64,000 nucleotides of DNA from Beijerinckiaceae bacterium RH AL1 (lineage in GTDB: Bacteria > Pseudomonadota > Alphaproteobacteria > Rhizobiales > Beijerinckiaceae): positions 45,755 through 109,754 of the forward strand of contig LR699074.1 of assembly GCA_901457705.2 (NCBI GenBank), read 5' to 3'. Shown piece after piece: positions 28,186 to 37,712 of the stretch (position 1 is its first letter; each line of letters begins with the position of its first letter). Position numbers and translations under genes: made by a program. The notes below the pieces were generated by a model. The model ran no database searches. It was not told the origin of the DNA and saw only the letters and a list, made by a program, of their open reading frames with translations.

Positions 28186-29682
28186 TCAGATCCTTCTGAG
28201 GCTGTCGTAGCGGGCACAATCGGCGATCGGCGCATGGCGGAGGGTCAGCGCGTCCGGCGTCATGATGGTGATCGGCGGCGCGGGGTCGCGCTGCCGCGAG
28301 ACGATGTTGATGATGACGTCGGCAGACGAGACGCCCTCGATCAGCGCCTCCGCGCAGGCGCTCTCGACCGCCTGCAGGCCGTCGCTGAGCACCATGGCGA
28401 GGATCTTCGCCATCTGCCGGTCGCCGTCGTCGGAGCCGGCGAGCTTGCGGCGAATGCGATCGATCGCCTGCGGCAGCACCCAGTCCTTGAACGGGGCGCC
28501 GTTGCGCAGCGCACCGGGCTTGCGGGCGAGGACCGGCACGTAGTGCCAGGGATCGCAGATGGTCGCGCCGCGGCCGAAGACGCGGCTATGCTCGGCGACG
28601 ATGCGGCCGTCCTGGCGGATCACCACGCGGTCGGCATACGCCTGGATCTCGACGGGTCGTCCGACGGCGCTGGCGCTGACCGAGTACTTGTTGTTGTCGA
28701 AGCGCACGAGGCAGGTCTTCGAGACCGATGCCGGTAGCGCATGGAAGCCGTCGAACCGGCCGGCGTGGCGCACGAGGTGCGGGCGCTCGGCCTCGAACAT
28801 CTCCCACACCGTTCGGTCGGTCTGCTCGGGATGGGGGTGCGCCTTGGCATAGGCAACGCACCGGTCGAGCAGCATGCCGTTCAGCTCGTCGTAGCTCTTC
28901 ACGCGCAGCCGAGGCGTGAAGAAGCGCTCGCGGACAAGCCCGACCTGGTTCTCGACTTGCCCCTTCTCCCAGCCCGACGCCGGCGTGCAGGCGACGGGTT
29001 CGACGAGATGGTGCGCACACATCTGCAGGAAGCGCCGATTGTAGCCGCGGTCCTTGCCGACGAGGATCGTCTCGACCGCCGTCTTCATGTTGTCGTAGAT
29101 GCCGCGCCTGCAGGCTCCCTTGAAGAAGGCGAAGGCCCGGTCGTGCGCGTCGAAGACCATCTCCTGGCTCTCGCGCGGATAGGCTCGGACGAACATCATG
29201 CGGCTGTGACAGAGCCGGACGTGCGCCACCTTCACGGTCGTCGTCGCGCCACCGATCAGCACGATGTCGTGGCTCCAGTCGAACTGGAACGCCTCTCCCG
29301 GCGCGAAGGCCAGCGGCACATAGGCTTCCGCGCTCGCCGCCGCGTGCCCCTTTGCCCAGACCCTGGCATAGCGGCGCACCGCATCGTAGCCGCCCTCGTA
29401 GCCGAGCGCCCGCAGCTCCTCGAAGACCCGGATCAGCGTGAGGCGCTCCCGCGCCGCCTTCGTCGCGTTGCGGGCGAGCATCGCCTCGAGATCGGTCTTC
29501 CAGCGCCCGAGCTTGGGCCGCGGCTGCACCTCGCGCTCGTAAGCAAACGAGGTCTCGCCCGAGCGCAGCACCTTGCGCACCGTGTTGCGCGAGATCTTCA
29601 GGTCGCGGGCGATCTCTTTGATCGACTTGCCCTTGACCAGATGCTCCCGCCGTATCCGGCCGACCGTCTCCACAACCAACAT
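28186..29682 (-). CDS. istA: IS21 transposase IstA, copy 2, full length
   Basis: 498 residues from the ATG of MLVVETVGRIRREHLVKGKS. It has the same helix-turn-helix and DDE integrase core as copy 1 but keeps the C-terminal tail DPAPPITIMTPDALTLRHAP and ends at a stop three bases from the istB start. This is the normal istA-istB spacing of the family, which argues that copy 2 is the reference form and copy 1 lost a C. Probably the active transposase source in this region. Confidence 0.95.
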   Translation of the reverse strand: MLVVETVGRIRREHLVKGKSIKEIARDLKISRNTVRKVLRSGETSFAYEREVQPRPKLGRWKTDLEAMLARNATKAARERLTLIRVFEELRALGYEGGYDAVRRYARVWAKGHAAASAEAYVPLAFAPGEAFQFDWSHDIVLIGGATTTVKVAHVRLCHSRMMFVRAYPRESQEMVFDAHDRAFAFFKGACRRGIYDNMKTAVETILVGKDRGYNRRFLQMCAHHLVEPVACTPASGWEKGQVENQVGLVRERFFTPRLRVKSYDELNGMLLDRCVAYAKAHPHPEQTDRTVWEMFEAERPHLVRHAGRFDGFHALPASVSKTCLVRFDNNKYSVSASAVGRPVEIQAYADRVVIRQDGRIVAEHSRVFGRGATICDPWHYVPVLARKPGALRNGAPFKDWVLPQAIDRIRRKLAGSDDGDRQMAKILAMVLSDGLQAVESACAEALIEGVSSADVIINIVSRQRDPAPPITIMTPDALTLRHAPIADCARYDSLRRI

Positions 29683-29794
29683 CCCCGCCGCCCGCCCGCC
29701 GTCAAAACGGACAGCGCAACAGGCCAAGATTAAGGGGTCAGTTTTGGACGCCGATCACCCCGATAAGGGGGTCAGTTTTGCAGGCCGAAACACA

Positions 29795-30077
29795 GGGAAC
29801 ACCGGATGCCGTGGTCGCGGTTCCGGACGACGCTGTCATCGACACGGGAACGAAACAGACCGTCATCATCGATCGCGGTGGCGGCCGCCTCGAGCCTCGG
29901 CCGGTCACGCTCGGCGTGCGGGGCGACGGCTACACCGAGATCCGTGCTGGCGTGAAGCCTGGCGAGAAAATTGTGACATCCGCCAACTTCCTCATCGACG
30001 CGGAAAGCAACCTGAAGGCCGCGCTCGAAGGGCTTTCAGCGGCCAACCCAGCCCCAACAGATGGAGCCAAACCATGA
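29795..30077 (+). pseudogene. cusB: CusB 3' part after the insertion
   Basis: The frame resumes at GTPDAVVAVPDDAVIDTGTK, then RLEPRPVTLGVRGDGYTEIR and ENIVTSA-type segment VTSANFLIDAESNLKAALEG, the membrane-proximal domain that closes Cu adaptors. About 94 codons, stop overlapping cusA by ATGA. Without its own start it is probably not translated, unless read-through from the element end supplies one (a TTG at 29778 is in frame). Joining it to 25996-27295 with a GGGAAC target restores one open reading frame. Confidence 0.88.
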
Positions 30078-33000
30078 TCGGCAAGCTCATTGGCTGGTCC
30101 GCCCGCAACGTGGTGCTCATCATGGTTGCGACGCTGTTCGCGGTAGCAGGCGGCCTCTATGCGATGCGGCATCTGCCGCTCGATGCGATTCCGGACCTCT
30201 CGGACACGCAGGTCATCGTCTACACAGACTATCCCGGCCAGGCGCCCCAGGTCGTTGAGGATCAGGTAACCTATCCGCTGACGACCGCGATGCTCACCGT
30301 GCCGAAGTCGAAGGTCGTCCGCGGCTTTTCGTTCTTCGGCGTGTCCTTCGTCTACGTCATCTTCGAGGACGGCACCGACATCTATTGGGCGCGCAGCCGC
30401 GTCCTCGAGTACCTCAACACTGCGGCTAAACGGCTGCCCAACGGTGTCACGCCAACGCTCGGACCCGACGCGACAGGTGTCGGCTGGGCATATCAATACG
30501 CCATCACCAGCGACCGCCGGAACCTCGCCGAAACCCGGTCGATGCAGGACTGGAATCTTAAGTTCGGACTCGCGAAAGCGGAGGGCGTGTCGGAAGTCGC
30601 CAGCGTCGGCGGCTTCGTCAAGCAGTACAACATCGTTGTAGACCCGCAGCGGATGCGCGACCTCGGCATCACGCTCGACAAGATCCGCGACGTCGTGCGC
30701 GCCAGCAACACCGACGTCGGCGGCCGGACGGTCGAGCTCTCCGAGTTCGAGTTCATCGTCCGCGGTCGCGGCTATCTGCGCGGCGCCGACGATATCGGGA
30801 AGATCATGGTCAAGTCCGACAACGGCACGCCGGTGTTGTTGAAGGATATCGCCCGTGTCGAACTCGGGCCCGACGAGCGGCGCGGCATCACCGACCTCAA
30901 CGGCCAGGGCGAAGTCGCTGGCGGCATCACGCTACAAAGGTTCGGCTCGAACGCGCTCGACGTGATCGACAACGTCAAGCAGCGGATGGCCGAGATTGTC
31001 AAAAGTCTACCGGAGGGGACGAAGATCATCCCGGTCTACGACCGGTCGCGCCTGATCAATTCGGCGATCGAGACTCTGAAACACACGCTCTTCGAGGAGA
31101 GCGTCGTCGTGGCGCTGGTCTGCATCATCTTCCTGCTGCACGTGCGGAGCGCCCTCGTTGCGATCCTGATGCTGCCGGTCGGCATCCTCATGGCCTTCGG
31201 GGCTATGCGGCTGATGGGGCTTGGGGCCAACATCATGAGCTTAGGGGGCGTCGCCATCGCCATTGGCGCGATGATCGACGGCGCCGTGGTCATGATCGAG
31301 AACGCCCACAAGCATCTCGAACGCGCCGCGCCGGGCGCAAACCGCCGCGATATCCTTATCGAGGCGGCGAGAGAAGTCGGGCCGGCGCTGTTCTTCAGTC
31401 TTCTCGTGATCACGGTGTCGTTCACGCCGATCTTTACCCTGGAGTCCCAGGAGGGACGGCTGTTCGGGCCGCTCGCCTTCACCAAAACCTTCTCGATGGC
31501 GGCAGCCGCCATCCTTTCGATCACGCTGGTCCCAGTGCTGATGGTGTTCTTTATCCGCGGCAAGATCATCGCCGAGCACAGGAATCCGGTGAACCGAGCC
31601 CTGATCTGGCTCTACCGGCCGATCATCAAGGGCGTCCTGCGCCACAAAATCCTAACGCTGGTCGCGGCCACCGCGGTCCTAGGCGGTAGCGTCATTCCGG
31701 CCCAGCAGCTCGGCAGCGAGTTCATGCCGAGCCTGAACGAGGGCACGCTTCTCTACATGCCGACGACGCTGCCCGGCATCTCGGTCACCAAGGCGGGAGA
31801 GCTGCTGCAGACGCAGGACCGGATCATCAAGACCTTCCCCGAGGTCGCGTCGGTCTACGGCAAGGCCGGACGCGCGGAAACAGCAACCGATCCGGCGCCG
31901 ACGGAGATGTTCGAGACAGTGGTCAACCTGAAGCCGAAGGACCAATGGCCGCCAGGCGAGACCATAGAGAGCTTACAGGCCAAGCTGGATAGTGCTCTGC
32001 AGTTTCCGGGCGTGTCGAACGCCTGGACGATGCCGATCAAGGCCCGCACCGACATGCTGGCGACCGGCATCCGCACGCCCGTCGGGATCAAGGTCCTGGG
32101 CAAAGACCTTGGCGAGATGGAGAAGGCGGCACGCCAGATCGAGGCGGTGGTTCGCAAAGTGCCGGGCACCAGCAGTGCCTACGCTGAACGCGTCATCGGT
32201 GGCTACTATCTGGAGATCATCCCGGATCGCGACGCGCTCGCGCGCTACGGCCTGATGGTCGGCGATCTCCAGAACACGATCGGCATGGCGCTTGGCGGGG
32301 ACGCCGTTACCACGACGGTCGAAGGTCGTGAGCGCTACTCCGTCAACATTCGATACCCGCGCGCATTGCGTAGCGACCCGAAGTCGATTGCCCGCGACGT
32401 ACTGATCTCGATGCCGGCCGGCGGAACGGTGCCGCTTGGCGAAGTGGCGAAGGTGCAGCTGGGACGCGGCCCCACTTCGATCCGGACCGAGAACGGGCAG
32501 CTCGCCGTCTACATCTACGTCGACATCAATGGCCGCGATCTCGGCGGCTATGTCGCCGATGCGCAGAAAGCGGTCGCTGACAACGTCAAGCTGCCGCCGG
32601 GTACAATCGTCCAGTGGAGCGGCCAGTTCGAATATCTTCAACGAGCCATCGAGAAGTTGAAGGTCGTCGTCCCTCTAACGCTTCTGATCATCTTCCTGCT
32701 GCTGTTCCTGAACTTCGGCCGGATGACGGAGACACTGATCGTCATGCTGTCGCTTCCATTCTCGCTTGTCGGCGGCCTGTGGTTCCTATGGTGGCTCGGC
32801 TTCAACATGTCGGTCGCGGTCGCCGTAGGGTTCATCGCGCTCGCGGGCGTCGCCGCCGAAACCGGTGTCGTCATGCTGATCTACCTCGACCAGGCGCTCG
32901 CCGAGGTGAAAGCGGCGCGGGAGGCCGCAGGCCGGACTTTCACAAAGGCAGACCTCAACGAGGCCATCATGCTCGGCGCGGTCGAACGCGTGCGGCCGAA

Positions 33001-33256
33001 GATGATGACGGTCGTCGCGATCATGGCCGGCCTGCTGCCGATCCTGTGGAGCACGGGGACAGGCTCCGAGGTGATGCAGCGCATCGCCGTGCCTATGATC
33101 GGCGGCATGGTGTCTTCGACCGTCCTGACGCTCGTCGTCATCCCTGCGGTATACGCGCTGATCAAGGGATGGCGGCTGCCAGGTACGACAGCGTATGACG
33201 CCGCGGACGAGGACCAGGAGCCGAGGGCGTCCGAGCACCGGCTCGCGGCCGAATGA
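30074..33256 (+). CDS. cusA: HME-RND Cu/Ag pump, CusA type
   Basis: 1060 residues, intact. Starts MIGKLIGWSARNVVLIMVAT and DLSDTQVIVYTDYPGQAPQV, as in CusA. TMH4 reads VAIAIGAMIDGAVVMIENAH, the monovalent-metal version (A-I-G-A-M instead of the D-F-G of the Zn/Co pump at 5769). Two large periplasmic domains follow TMH1 and TMH7; the last helices include GVAAETGVVMLIYLDQALAE. Exports Cu(I)/Ag(I) from periplasm through CusC. Its start overlaps cusB and its stop overlaps the sigma gene, so expression is coupled. IS21 upstream may reduce transcription. Confidence 0.93.
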   Translation: MIGKLIGWSARNVVLIMVATLFAVAGGLYAMRHLPLDAIPDLSDTQVIVYTDYPGQAPQVVEDQVTYPLTTAMLTVPKSKVVRGFSFFGVSFVYVIFEDGTDIYWARSRVLEYLNTAAKRLPNGVTPTLGPDATGVGWAYQYAITSDRRNLAETRSMQDWNLKFGLAKAEGVSEVASVGGFVKQYNIVVDPQRMRDLGITLDKIRDVVRASNTDVGGRTVELSEFEFIVRGRGYLRGADDIGKIMVKSDNGTPVLLKDIARVELGPDERRGITDLNGQGEVAGGITLQRFGSNALDVIDNVKQRMAEIVKSLPEGTKIIPVYDRSRLINSAIETLKHTLFEESVVVALVCIIFLLHVRSALVAILMLPVGILMAFGAMRLMGLGANIMSLGGVAIAIGAMIDGAVVMIENAHKHLERAAPGANRRDILIEAAREVGPALFFSLLVITVSFTPIFTLESQEGRLFGPLAFTKTFSMAAAAILSITLVPVLMVFFIRGKIIAEHRNPVNRALIWLYRPIIKGVLRHKILTLVAATAVLGGSVIPAQQLGSEFMPSLNEGTLLYMPTTLPGISVTKAGELLQTQDRIIKTFPEVASVYGKAGRAETATDPAPTEMFETVVNLKPKDQWPPGETIESLQAKLDSALQFPGVSNAWTMPIKARTDMLATGIRTPVGIKVLGKDLGEMEKAARQIEAVVRKVPGTSSAYAERVIGGYYLEIIPDRDALARYGLMVGDLQNTIGMALGGDAVTTTVEGRERYSVNIRYPRALRSDPKSIARDVLISMPAGGTVPLGEVAKVQLGRGPTSIRTENGQLAVYIYVDINGRDLGGYVADAQKAVADNVKLPPGTIVQWSGQFEYLQRAIEKLKVVVPLTLLIIFLLLFLNFGRMTETLIVMLSLPFSLVGGLWFLWWLGFNMSVAVAVGFIALAGVAAETGVVMLIYLDQALAEVKAAREAAGRTFTKADLNEAIMLGAVERVRPKMMTVVAIMAGLLPILWSTGTGSEVMQRIAVPMIGGMVSSTVLTLVVIPAVYALIKGWRLPGTTAYDAADEDQEPRASEHRLAAE

Positions 33257-33846
33257 ACATGGTTCGCGAGGTCACCCGCCAAAGCGGCCGCGCGGGCGAG
33301 TTCGACAGGCTTCGGGACCTGATGGTGCGTGCCAGGGTGGGGGACGGGCACGCGATGGGCGACTTGCTTCGCGGCCTTAGCCCCAAGTTGCGGGGCTACT
33401 TAAGGCGCCAGCTTCTCAACAGCGGCCGAACCGATCCCGCCGATACGGAAGATCTTCTGCAGATCACCTTGCTCGCGATTCACGCCAAGCAGCATACGTA
33501 CGACGCGAGCCAGCCGCTTAGCGGTTGGGTCTACGCCATCGCGCGATACAAAGTTGTCGATCATCTCCGGGCGACACAGCGCAAATGGTCGGAAACCTCG
33601 ATCGACGAAGCGTTCGACATCGCCGCCGTCGACGAGATCGGCGCCGCGGAAGCCGGCCGGGACTTGGGCGTGCTCCTGGCCACACTGCCGGTCCGAACGC
33701 GCTCGCTCATCGAGGCGGTGAAACTCGAGGGAATGACTGCGGCAGAGGCTGCCAAGGGCGCGGGGATGAGCGAAGCTGCCGTCAAGGTCGCGATCCACCG
33801 CGGCCTCAGGAGGCTCACCGCCCTGTTTGGGAAATCGCCACCTTAG
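33253..33846 (+). CDS. ECF sigma factor encoded behind cusA
   Basis: 197 residues. Region 2: LRDLMVRARVGDGHAMGDLL to HTYDASQPLSGWVYAIARYK; linker; region 4: LLATLPVRTRSLIEAVKLEG then MTAAEAAKGAGMSEAAVKVA with the helix-turn-helix. Start ATG overlaps the cusA stop (ATGA). The next gene is an NrsF-type anti-sigma, so this is an NrsF-controlled ECF unit like SigF of Caulobacter, which responds to metal and oxidative stress. It likely directs RNA polymerase to a small regulon including copper genes; no target promoter was identified here. Confidence 0.88.
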   Translation: MNMVREVTRQSGRAGEFDRLRDLMVRARVGDGHAMGDLLRGLSPKLRGYLRRQLLNSGRTDPADTEDLLQITLLAIHAKQHTYDASQPLSGWVYAIARYKVVDHLRATQRKWSETSIDEAFDIAAVDEIGAAEAGRDLGVLLATLPVRTRSLIEAVKLEGMTAAEAAKGAGMSEAAVKVAIHRGLRRLTALFGKSPP

Positions 33847-33919
33847 GATGTGACGATTGCGCGATCTTGAACGAACGAACGGGGATGGCCTCCTTAATGG
33901 CTAGCAGGGCAACGCGACG

Positions 33920-34582
33920 ATGACGACCGCAGTCGGAACCACTAGTACCGATGATCTCATCGAGATTCTTGCCGCCGCCCAGCGGCCGCAGCCGCGTCGG
34001 CCCCCTTGGTTCGTGATCGCGATCGCAGGACTGGTCGGTCTCGGCCTCGCCGTAGCGATCACGTGCGCGACGCTCGGCATTCGTTCGGATTTCCTCGCCT
34101 CGTGGACCCATCCCGCAATCTGGCTGAAGCTCGGCGTGACGGGCCTGATTTTGGTCTGCGCCTGTCTCGCCGCGCGACGTCTGTCGCTGCCGGGGCGGGG
34201 TTGGAAGGGGGCGAGAACCGTCCTGACGATCACCTTCACCGTGATCATGATCTGGGCCGCTGCGGACTTGACGACCAGGCCAATGGCGGAATGGGCGCAC
34301 TGCATCGCGGGGCGGGATTGGTCGACATGTCTGATGGCGATCCCGCTTCTGTCGCTCGCGCCGATGCTCGCGATGGGGCTCGCGATGCGTCGCCTCGCGC
34401 CGACCCGGCTGGAAGCGGCGGGCACGTTGCTCGGGCTGGCGTCAGGCGCCGTCGCCGCGATGGCGTTCTCATTGTATTGCCGCGACGACGCCGTGTCCTT
34501 CGTCGCGATCTGGTATGGCGCGGCCCTCGCGTTGTCTGCCCTGATCGGACGTGCCCTGGGCCCCCGGCTTCTGCGCTGGTAG
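33920..34582 (+). CDS. NrsF-family (DUF1109) anti-sigma factor
   Basis: 220 residues. A soluble N-terminus of about 35 residues (TDDLIEILAAAQRPQPRRPP) precedes six hydrophobic helices, the layout of NrsF/DUF1109 anti-sigma proteins. Cys residues sit in the membrane part: ITCATLG, LVCACLAA, AHCIAGRDWSTC, SLYCRDD. In the family, paired periplasmic-side cysteines sense metal and release the sigma factor; AHCIAGRDWSTC is the best candidate here. Follows the ECF gene after 73 bp. Confidence 0.85.
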   Translation: MTTAVGTTSTDDLIEILAAAQRPQPRRPPWFVIAIAGLVGLGLAVAITCATLGIRSDFLASWTHPAIWLKLGVTGLILVCACLAARRLSLPGRGWKGARTVLTITFTVIMIWAAADLTTRPMAEWAHCIAGRDWSTCLMAIPLLSLAPMLAMGLAMRRLAPTRLEAAGTLLGLASGAVAAMAFSLYCRDDAVSFVAIWYGAALALSALIGRALGPRLLRW

Positions 34583-34627
34583 CCGGACTCTCGCGGATCA
34601 TTCACTAGTTGCTCGACCGTTGGCGGT

Positions 34628-34654
34628 GAGGCGCGGATTCACGATCCGCGCCTC
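34628..34654 (+). terminator. Terminator hairpin of the copper-sigma operon
   Basis: GAGGCGCGGAT and ATCCGCGCCTC form an 11-bp perfect stem with a 5-nt loop, 46 bp after the NrsF stop. The following bases (GACGAATTCTTCCCTT) are only moderately T-rich. Confidence 0.65.
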
Positions 34655-34861
34655 GACGAATTCTTCCCTTGCGACCCCGTCGCGCGCTCGGCACCGCCGT
34701 GTTCGTCATTTCGGCTTCAAAGTAACAGACGCAATGAGAAATATAGTCGAAATATAACCCGTTACCAACGATCGACGCCTCCCGAACAGAATGGATAGGA
34801 AGCAGCGCTGTGCTGTCGACCGTCTCGGTCAAGGACCGGGTCAACATTCGGGAGAGACGAC

Positions 34862-35200
34862 ATGCCCAAGACAATCATCACCCTTGCCGCGATCACGTTC
34901 ACGGCCTTCGCGAGCGCCGCCCATGCGCTTCCCGCCGACGGCGCCGGATTCACAAATGTCAGCGATCTCGACAGCCGCAACCCATCGGTGGAAACGATCG
35001 TCCGTAATTGGGACCAATACGGTTTCAGCGCGCCAACGAAACCGGCCCAAATGAGGGTCAACGGACGCAATGGTGTCTCGATCAGCGGAGCTGATTACGC
35101 TGCGGCTGTCTCCAGATTGCGGTGGGGCGGCGGTGCACTCAGCGAAGGGCTGAGCGCGACAACGGCCGGTCCCCGGATGCGACGCGCGAACCATCGCTGA
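34862..35200 (+). CDS. Small secreted protein of unknown function
   Basis: 112 residues, ATG preceded by GGGAGAG. Signal peptide MPKTIITLAAITFTAFASAA ending HALP. The mature part includes VSDLDSRNPSVETIVRNWDQ and GVSISGADYAAAVSRLRWGG, with no cysteines or obvious metal ligands. I do not recognise the family. It lies between the copper operon terminator and the end of the VirB operon and may have its own promoter in 34660-34850, where no other gene is seen. Confidence 0.6.
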   Translation: MPKTIITLAAITFTAFASAAHALPADGAGFTNVSDLDSRNPSVETIVRNWDQYGFSAPTKPAQMRVNGRNGVSISGADYAAAVSRLRWGGGALSEGLSATTAGPRMRRANHR

Positions 35201-35335
35201 AGCGCGTCGCTCTGGTTCTCGCGCCGCGCCTCGTGGAGAAGCTAAGCCATTCCTCGGCGATCGCGCAAACGATCGCCAGCGACACGGTGAGCCGCGGGCC
35301 ACGGACATGGAGGGCGCGAGGCCAGCCCGTCCGCC

Positions 35336-35430
35336 GGCGTGGTAGATAGCCAGAGCGTCAAGGTCGCCGCCGAAGCAAGCGGCTACACCAATATCACCGG
35401 ACGGGCTACATCGGCAATTAGGAGGTTCAT
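35336..35430 (+). mobile_element. Possible IS5-type transposase remnant
   Basis: The frame VVDSQSVKVAAEASGY resembles the D-S-Q-S-V-K segment with the first catalytic Asp of IS5-family DDE transposases. Only about 30 codons are recognisable; the rest of 35201-35543 has no gene. Weak evidence from one short motif. Confidence 0.35.
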
Positions 35431-35543
35431 CCTCCCGTTCGAAGGCGCCAGCAAGGTCGCGAAGACGGGACGAACTCAAGAACCCAAATCGCTCCCTATC
35501 CTTCCGTCGACGCTCCTGAAGTCCGTCTATCGCGGAAACGAGT

Positions 35544-37712
35544 TTAAGACTCGAAACCGTCTTCTCCGAACCGCAGGTGCAGCGAGGCAAGTGTATCGAC
35601 GGCCTCACGGAAATTCTCGGCGCGCTCGCCGCGAGCGGCGTTCGCCTTCATCGCTTCAAATGCATCATGTTGTGCGCCTTCTGCGGCCATCAGGACGTCT
35701 TGGATATCGCAGCACTCGCCGATAGGTCCTTCGGGCGCATCACCGAGCGAGAGCCTCTTACGGGGCCGACTCTTTGTCGACGTAACCTTCGCTATAGTGA
35801 GCGGCTCCGCAGAGGGCACAGCTTTCGGCGTCGTTCGCGGCTTGGCGGGACCTTTCTTCGCCGGGGGTTTCCGACCGCCACTTTTTCGGGTGCCCGCCTG
35901 TGTGGGCGCCGCTGCTTCGACTTCCGATTCTCCCGCATTCTTCTCGTCGTGTTCCTCCGCGACGGGCGCTGGATTGATCGCGCCACCGAGGGTGTCGTCC
36001 ATCCATTCCCGTAAGGTCGGCAGGGTCGGCGGATCGCCTTCGGCAGCCTCGAAGAACCGGCGATACGGCTTGTCGCTGTAATGCCGAATCTTGGTGAGCT
36101 CGAAGGAGCGCGAACTCTTGACCATCAGGATCGCGGTCCGCGCCGACATTTCGCGGAGCTCGAGCGGACTGCGCAATGGCCGAGCATTGTAATGCGGTGC
36201 CCAGGCGCGTGATGCGAAGATGCCTTGCCCCGCGCGCACCACCGGCGTCTTGTAGACCTGCGTGGTCGCGCCGAGCATCTCCGACACAAATTCCGACGTC
36301 TCCAGATCGTTGATCTGGATAAAGAGCTTGATCTGCGAGCCAGAGACCGTCGTGACGCGGATGTTCTTTCCGTAGAGTTCGTCGAGCTGGGAGATATCCT
36401 GCATGACGATGCACATCCGGAAGCCGTAGCCGGCGCTGATGGTGATTTTGGAGATCAACGAATTCATGCGCCCGACATGGTAGAACTCGTCGAGCATGAG
36501 AAGCACTTGGTGCGGTTCGTCGGCGCCGGGGAGCTTCACCATCATGAGGTCGTGGATCTGCTGGAAGAGGATGCGGATCAGCGGGCGAAAGATCGAAAGC
36601 TCGGCGATCGTGCAGCCGATGAAGATCGTCATCGGCTGGCGACGCAATTCGCGAATGTCGAAGTCGGAGGTTGCTGTCGCGGCCGAGATCAGGCCATTGT
36701 TCCACAGCGACATCGCCATGTTGACGTTGAACACTGCCGAATTCCGAGTCTCGGGCTCGAGTGCGATATATTGGTTGAAGCTGTCGATGATCCAGGCCGG
36801 CAGATGCAGGCGCTCGGTCTTCACGATCGCGCGCAGGACAGACGAGATGTCCTTGCCTGTCGTCGTCATGCGAGCGACCGAGCGCATGTGCTGCGCGCCA
36901 GCGATCAGGGGCGAGCTCAGGACGTAGCCGATCAGAGCCGAGAGCAGGAGGCGTCCAGCGCCGGCCCACGTATCGTCGGCCTTTTCCGGAATGATGAACG
37001 AGGCGACCACCAAACAATCGGTGGCCATGCGCTCGTCGCGTCGGATGAAGTCGAGCGGATTGTAGCGATGGGTGTCGTTCGAGCCGGGCGAGAACATGAA
37101 GACCTTGTTGCCCATTGCCTTGCGATGATTGGCCAGCGCGGCAAAGTTCTCGCGCTTCGGATCGAAGAACACGGCCGAGCCCTGCCAGAGATAGCCGTTC
37201 GGCAGCACGAAGCCGGTGCCTTTGCCGGATCGCGACGGTCCGACGACCAGGATGTGAGCCGGTTCGTCGGAGCGGATGGTCACGCCATTGAGCGTGCCGA
37301 GGATGATCCCCTGTTTAGTGGTCAGGCCTTGTTTCGCTGCATCCATCAACGTGCCGAAACGCGCTTCGCCAAAGGGCATCTGGCGCCGGTTGATGAAGGC
37401 GAAAAGCCAGCCACCGAGTCCGAGCGCGATGACGACGCCGGCAGCGATGCAGGCCCGGACCAGCGCTTCGACCTGCGTCGCCGGGTAAAACACTCGCGCG
37501 AAAAAATGCTTCGAGGCGATCAGTGCGAAGCCGATCGAGCGATCAGCGTTCTGCATCCGGAAGAGCGCCCACCGGCTCGCGCCTTCGCCCGAGAAGCGGT
37601 GGGGCGCCCAACGCGCCGCCACGACGATTTCGTAAGCGAGGCTCCACAGAAGAAAGAAGCTGACGCAAGTGAAGATCGCGATACCGATCCTATACGTGAT
37701 CACTCGCGTCAT
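35544..37712 (-). CDS. virD4: Type IV coupling protein VirD4
   Basis: 722 residues. Two or three N-terminal membrane helices (YRIGIAIFTCVSFFLLWSLA; VRACIAAGVVIALGLGGWLF), Walker A VVGPSRSGKGTGFVLPN, Walker B LLMLDEFYHVGRM, and the conserved TSDF-like core. The C-terminal 130 residues are a Lys/Pro/Ala-rich basic tail plus a helical end, longer than in Ti VirD4. It couples the DNA-protein substrate to the transfer channel. Last gene of the minus-strand virB operon; its start overlaps the virB11 end by 23 bp. A 1.6-kb open frame on the opposite strand is only a shadow. Confidence 0.92.
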   Translation of the reverse strand: MTRVITYRIGIAIFTCVSFFLLWSLAYEIVVAARWAPHRFSGEGASRWALFRMQNADRSIGFALIASKHFFARVFYPATQVEALVRACIAAGVVIALGLGGWLFAFINRRQMPFGEARFGTLMDAAKQGLTTKQGIILGTLNGVTIRSDEPAHILVVGPSRSGKGTGFVLPNGYLWQGSAVFFDPKRENFAALANHRKAMGNKVFMFSPGSNDTHRYNPLDFIRRDERMATDCLVVASFIIPEKADDTWAGAGRLLLSALIGYVLSSPLIAGAQHMRSVARMTTTGKDISSVLRAIVKTERLHLPAWIIDSFNQYIALEPETRNSAVFNVNMAMSLWNNGLISAATATSDFDIRELRRQPMTIFIGCTIAELSIFRPLIRILFQQIHDLMMVKLPGADEPHQVLLMLDEFYHVGRMNSLISKITISAGYGFRMCIVMQDISQLDELYGKNIRVTTVSGSQIKLFIQINDLETSEFVSEMLGATTQVYKTPVVRAGQGIFASRAWAPHYNARPLRSPLELREMSARTAILMVKSSRSFELTKIRHYSDKPYRRFFEAAEGDPPTLPTLREWMDDTLGGAINPAPVAEEHDEKNAGESEVEAAAPTQAGTRKSGGRKPPAKKGPAKPRTTPKAVPSAEPLTIAKVTSTKSRPRKRLSLGDAPEGPIGECCDIQDVLMAAEGAQHDAFEAMKANAARGERAENFREAVDTLASLHLRFGEDGFES

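Larger units (their letters stand above)
27296..29794 (-). mobile_element. IS21-family insertion sequence, copy 2 (inverted)
   Basis: 2499-bp element with the same ends as copy 1, in opposite orientation, inserted in cusB. The left flank is GGAAC and the right is GGGAAC. The reading frame of cusB requires GGGAAC on both sides, so the original duplication was probably 6 bp and one G is missing on the left. Unlike copy 1 it has matching flanks, so it is a straightforward transposition. istA is one base longer here and looks intact. Confidence 0.92.
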
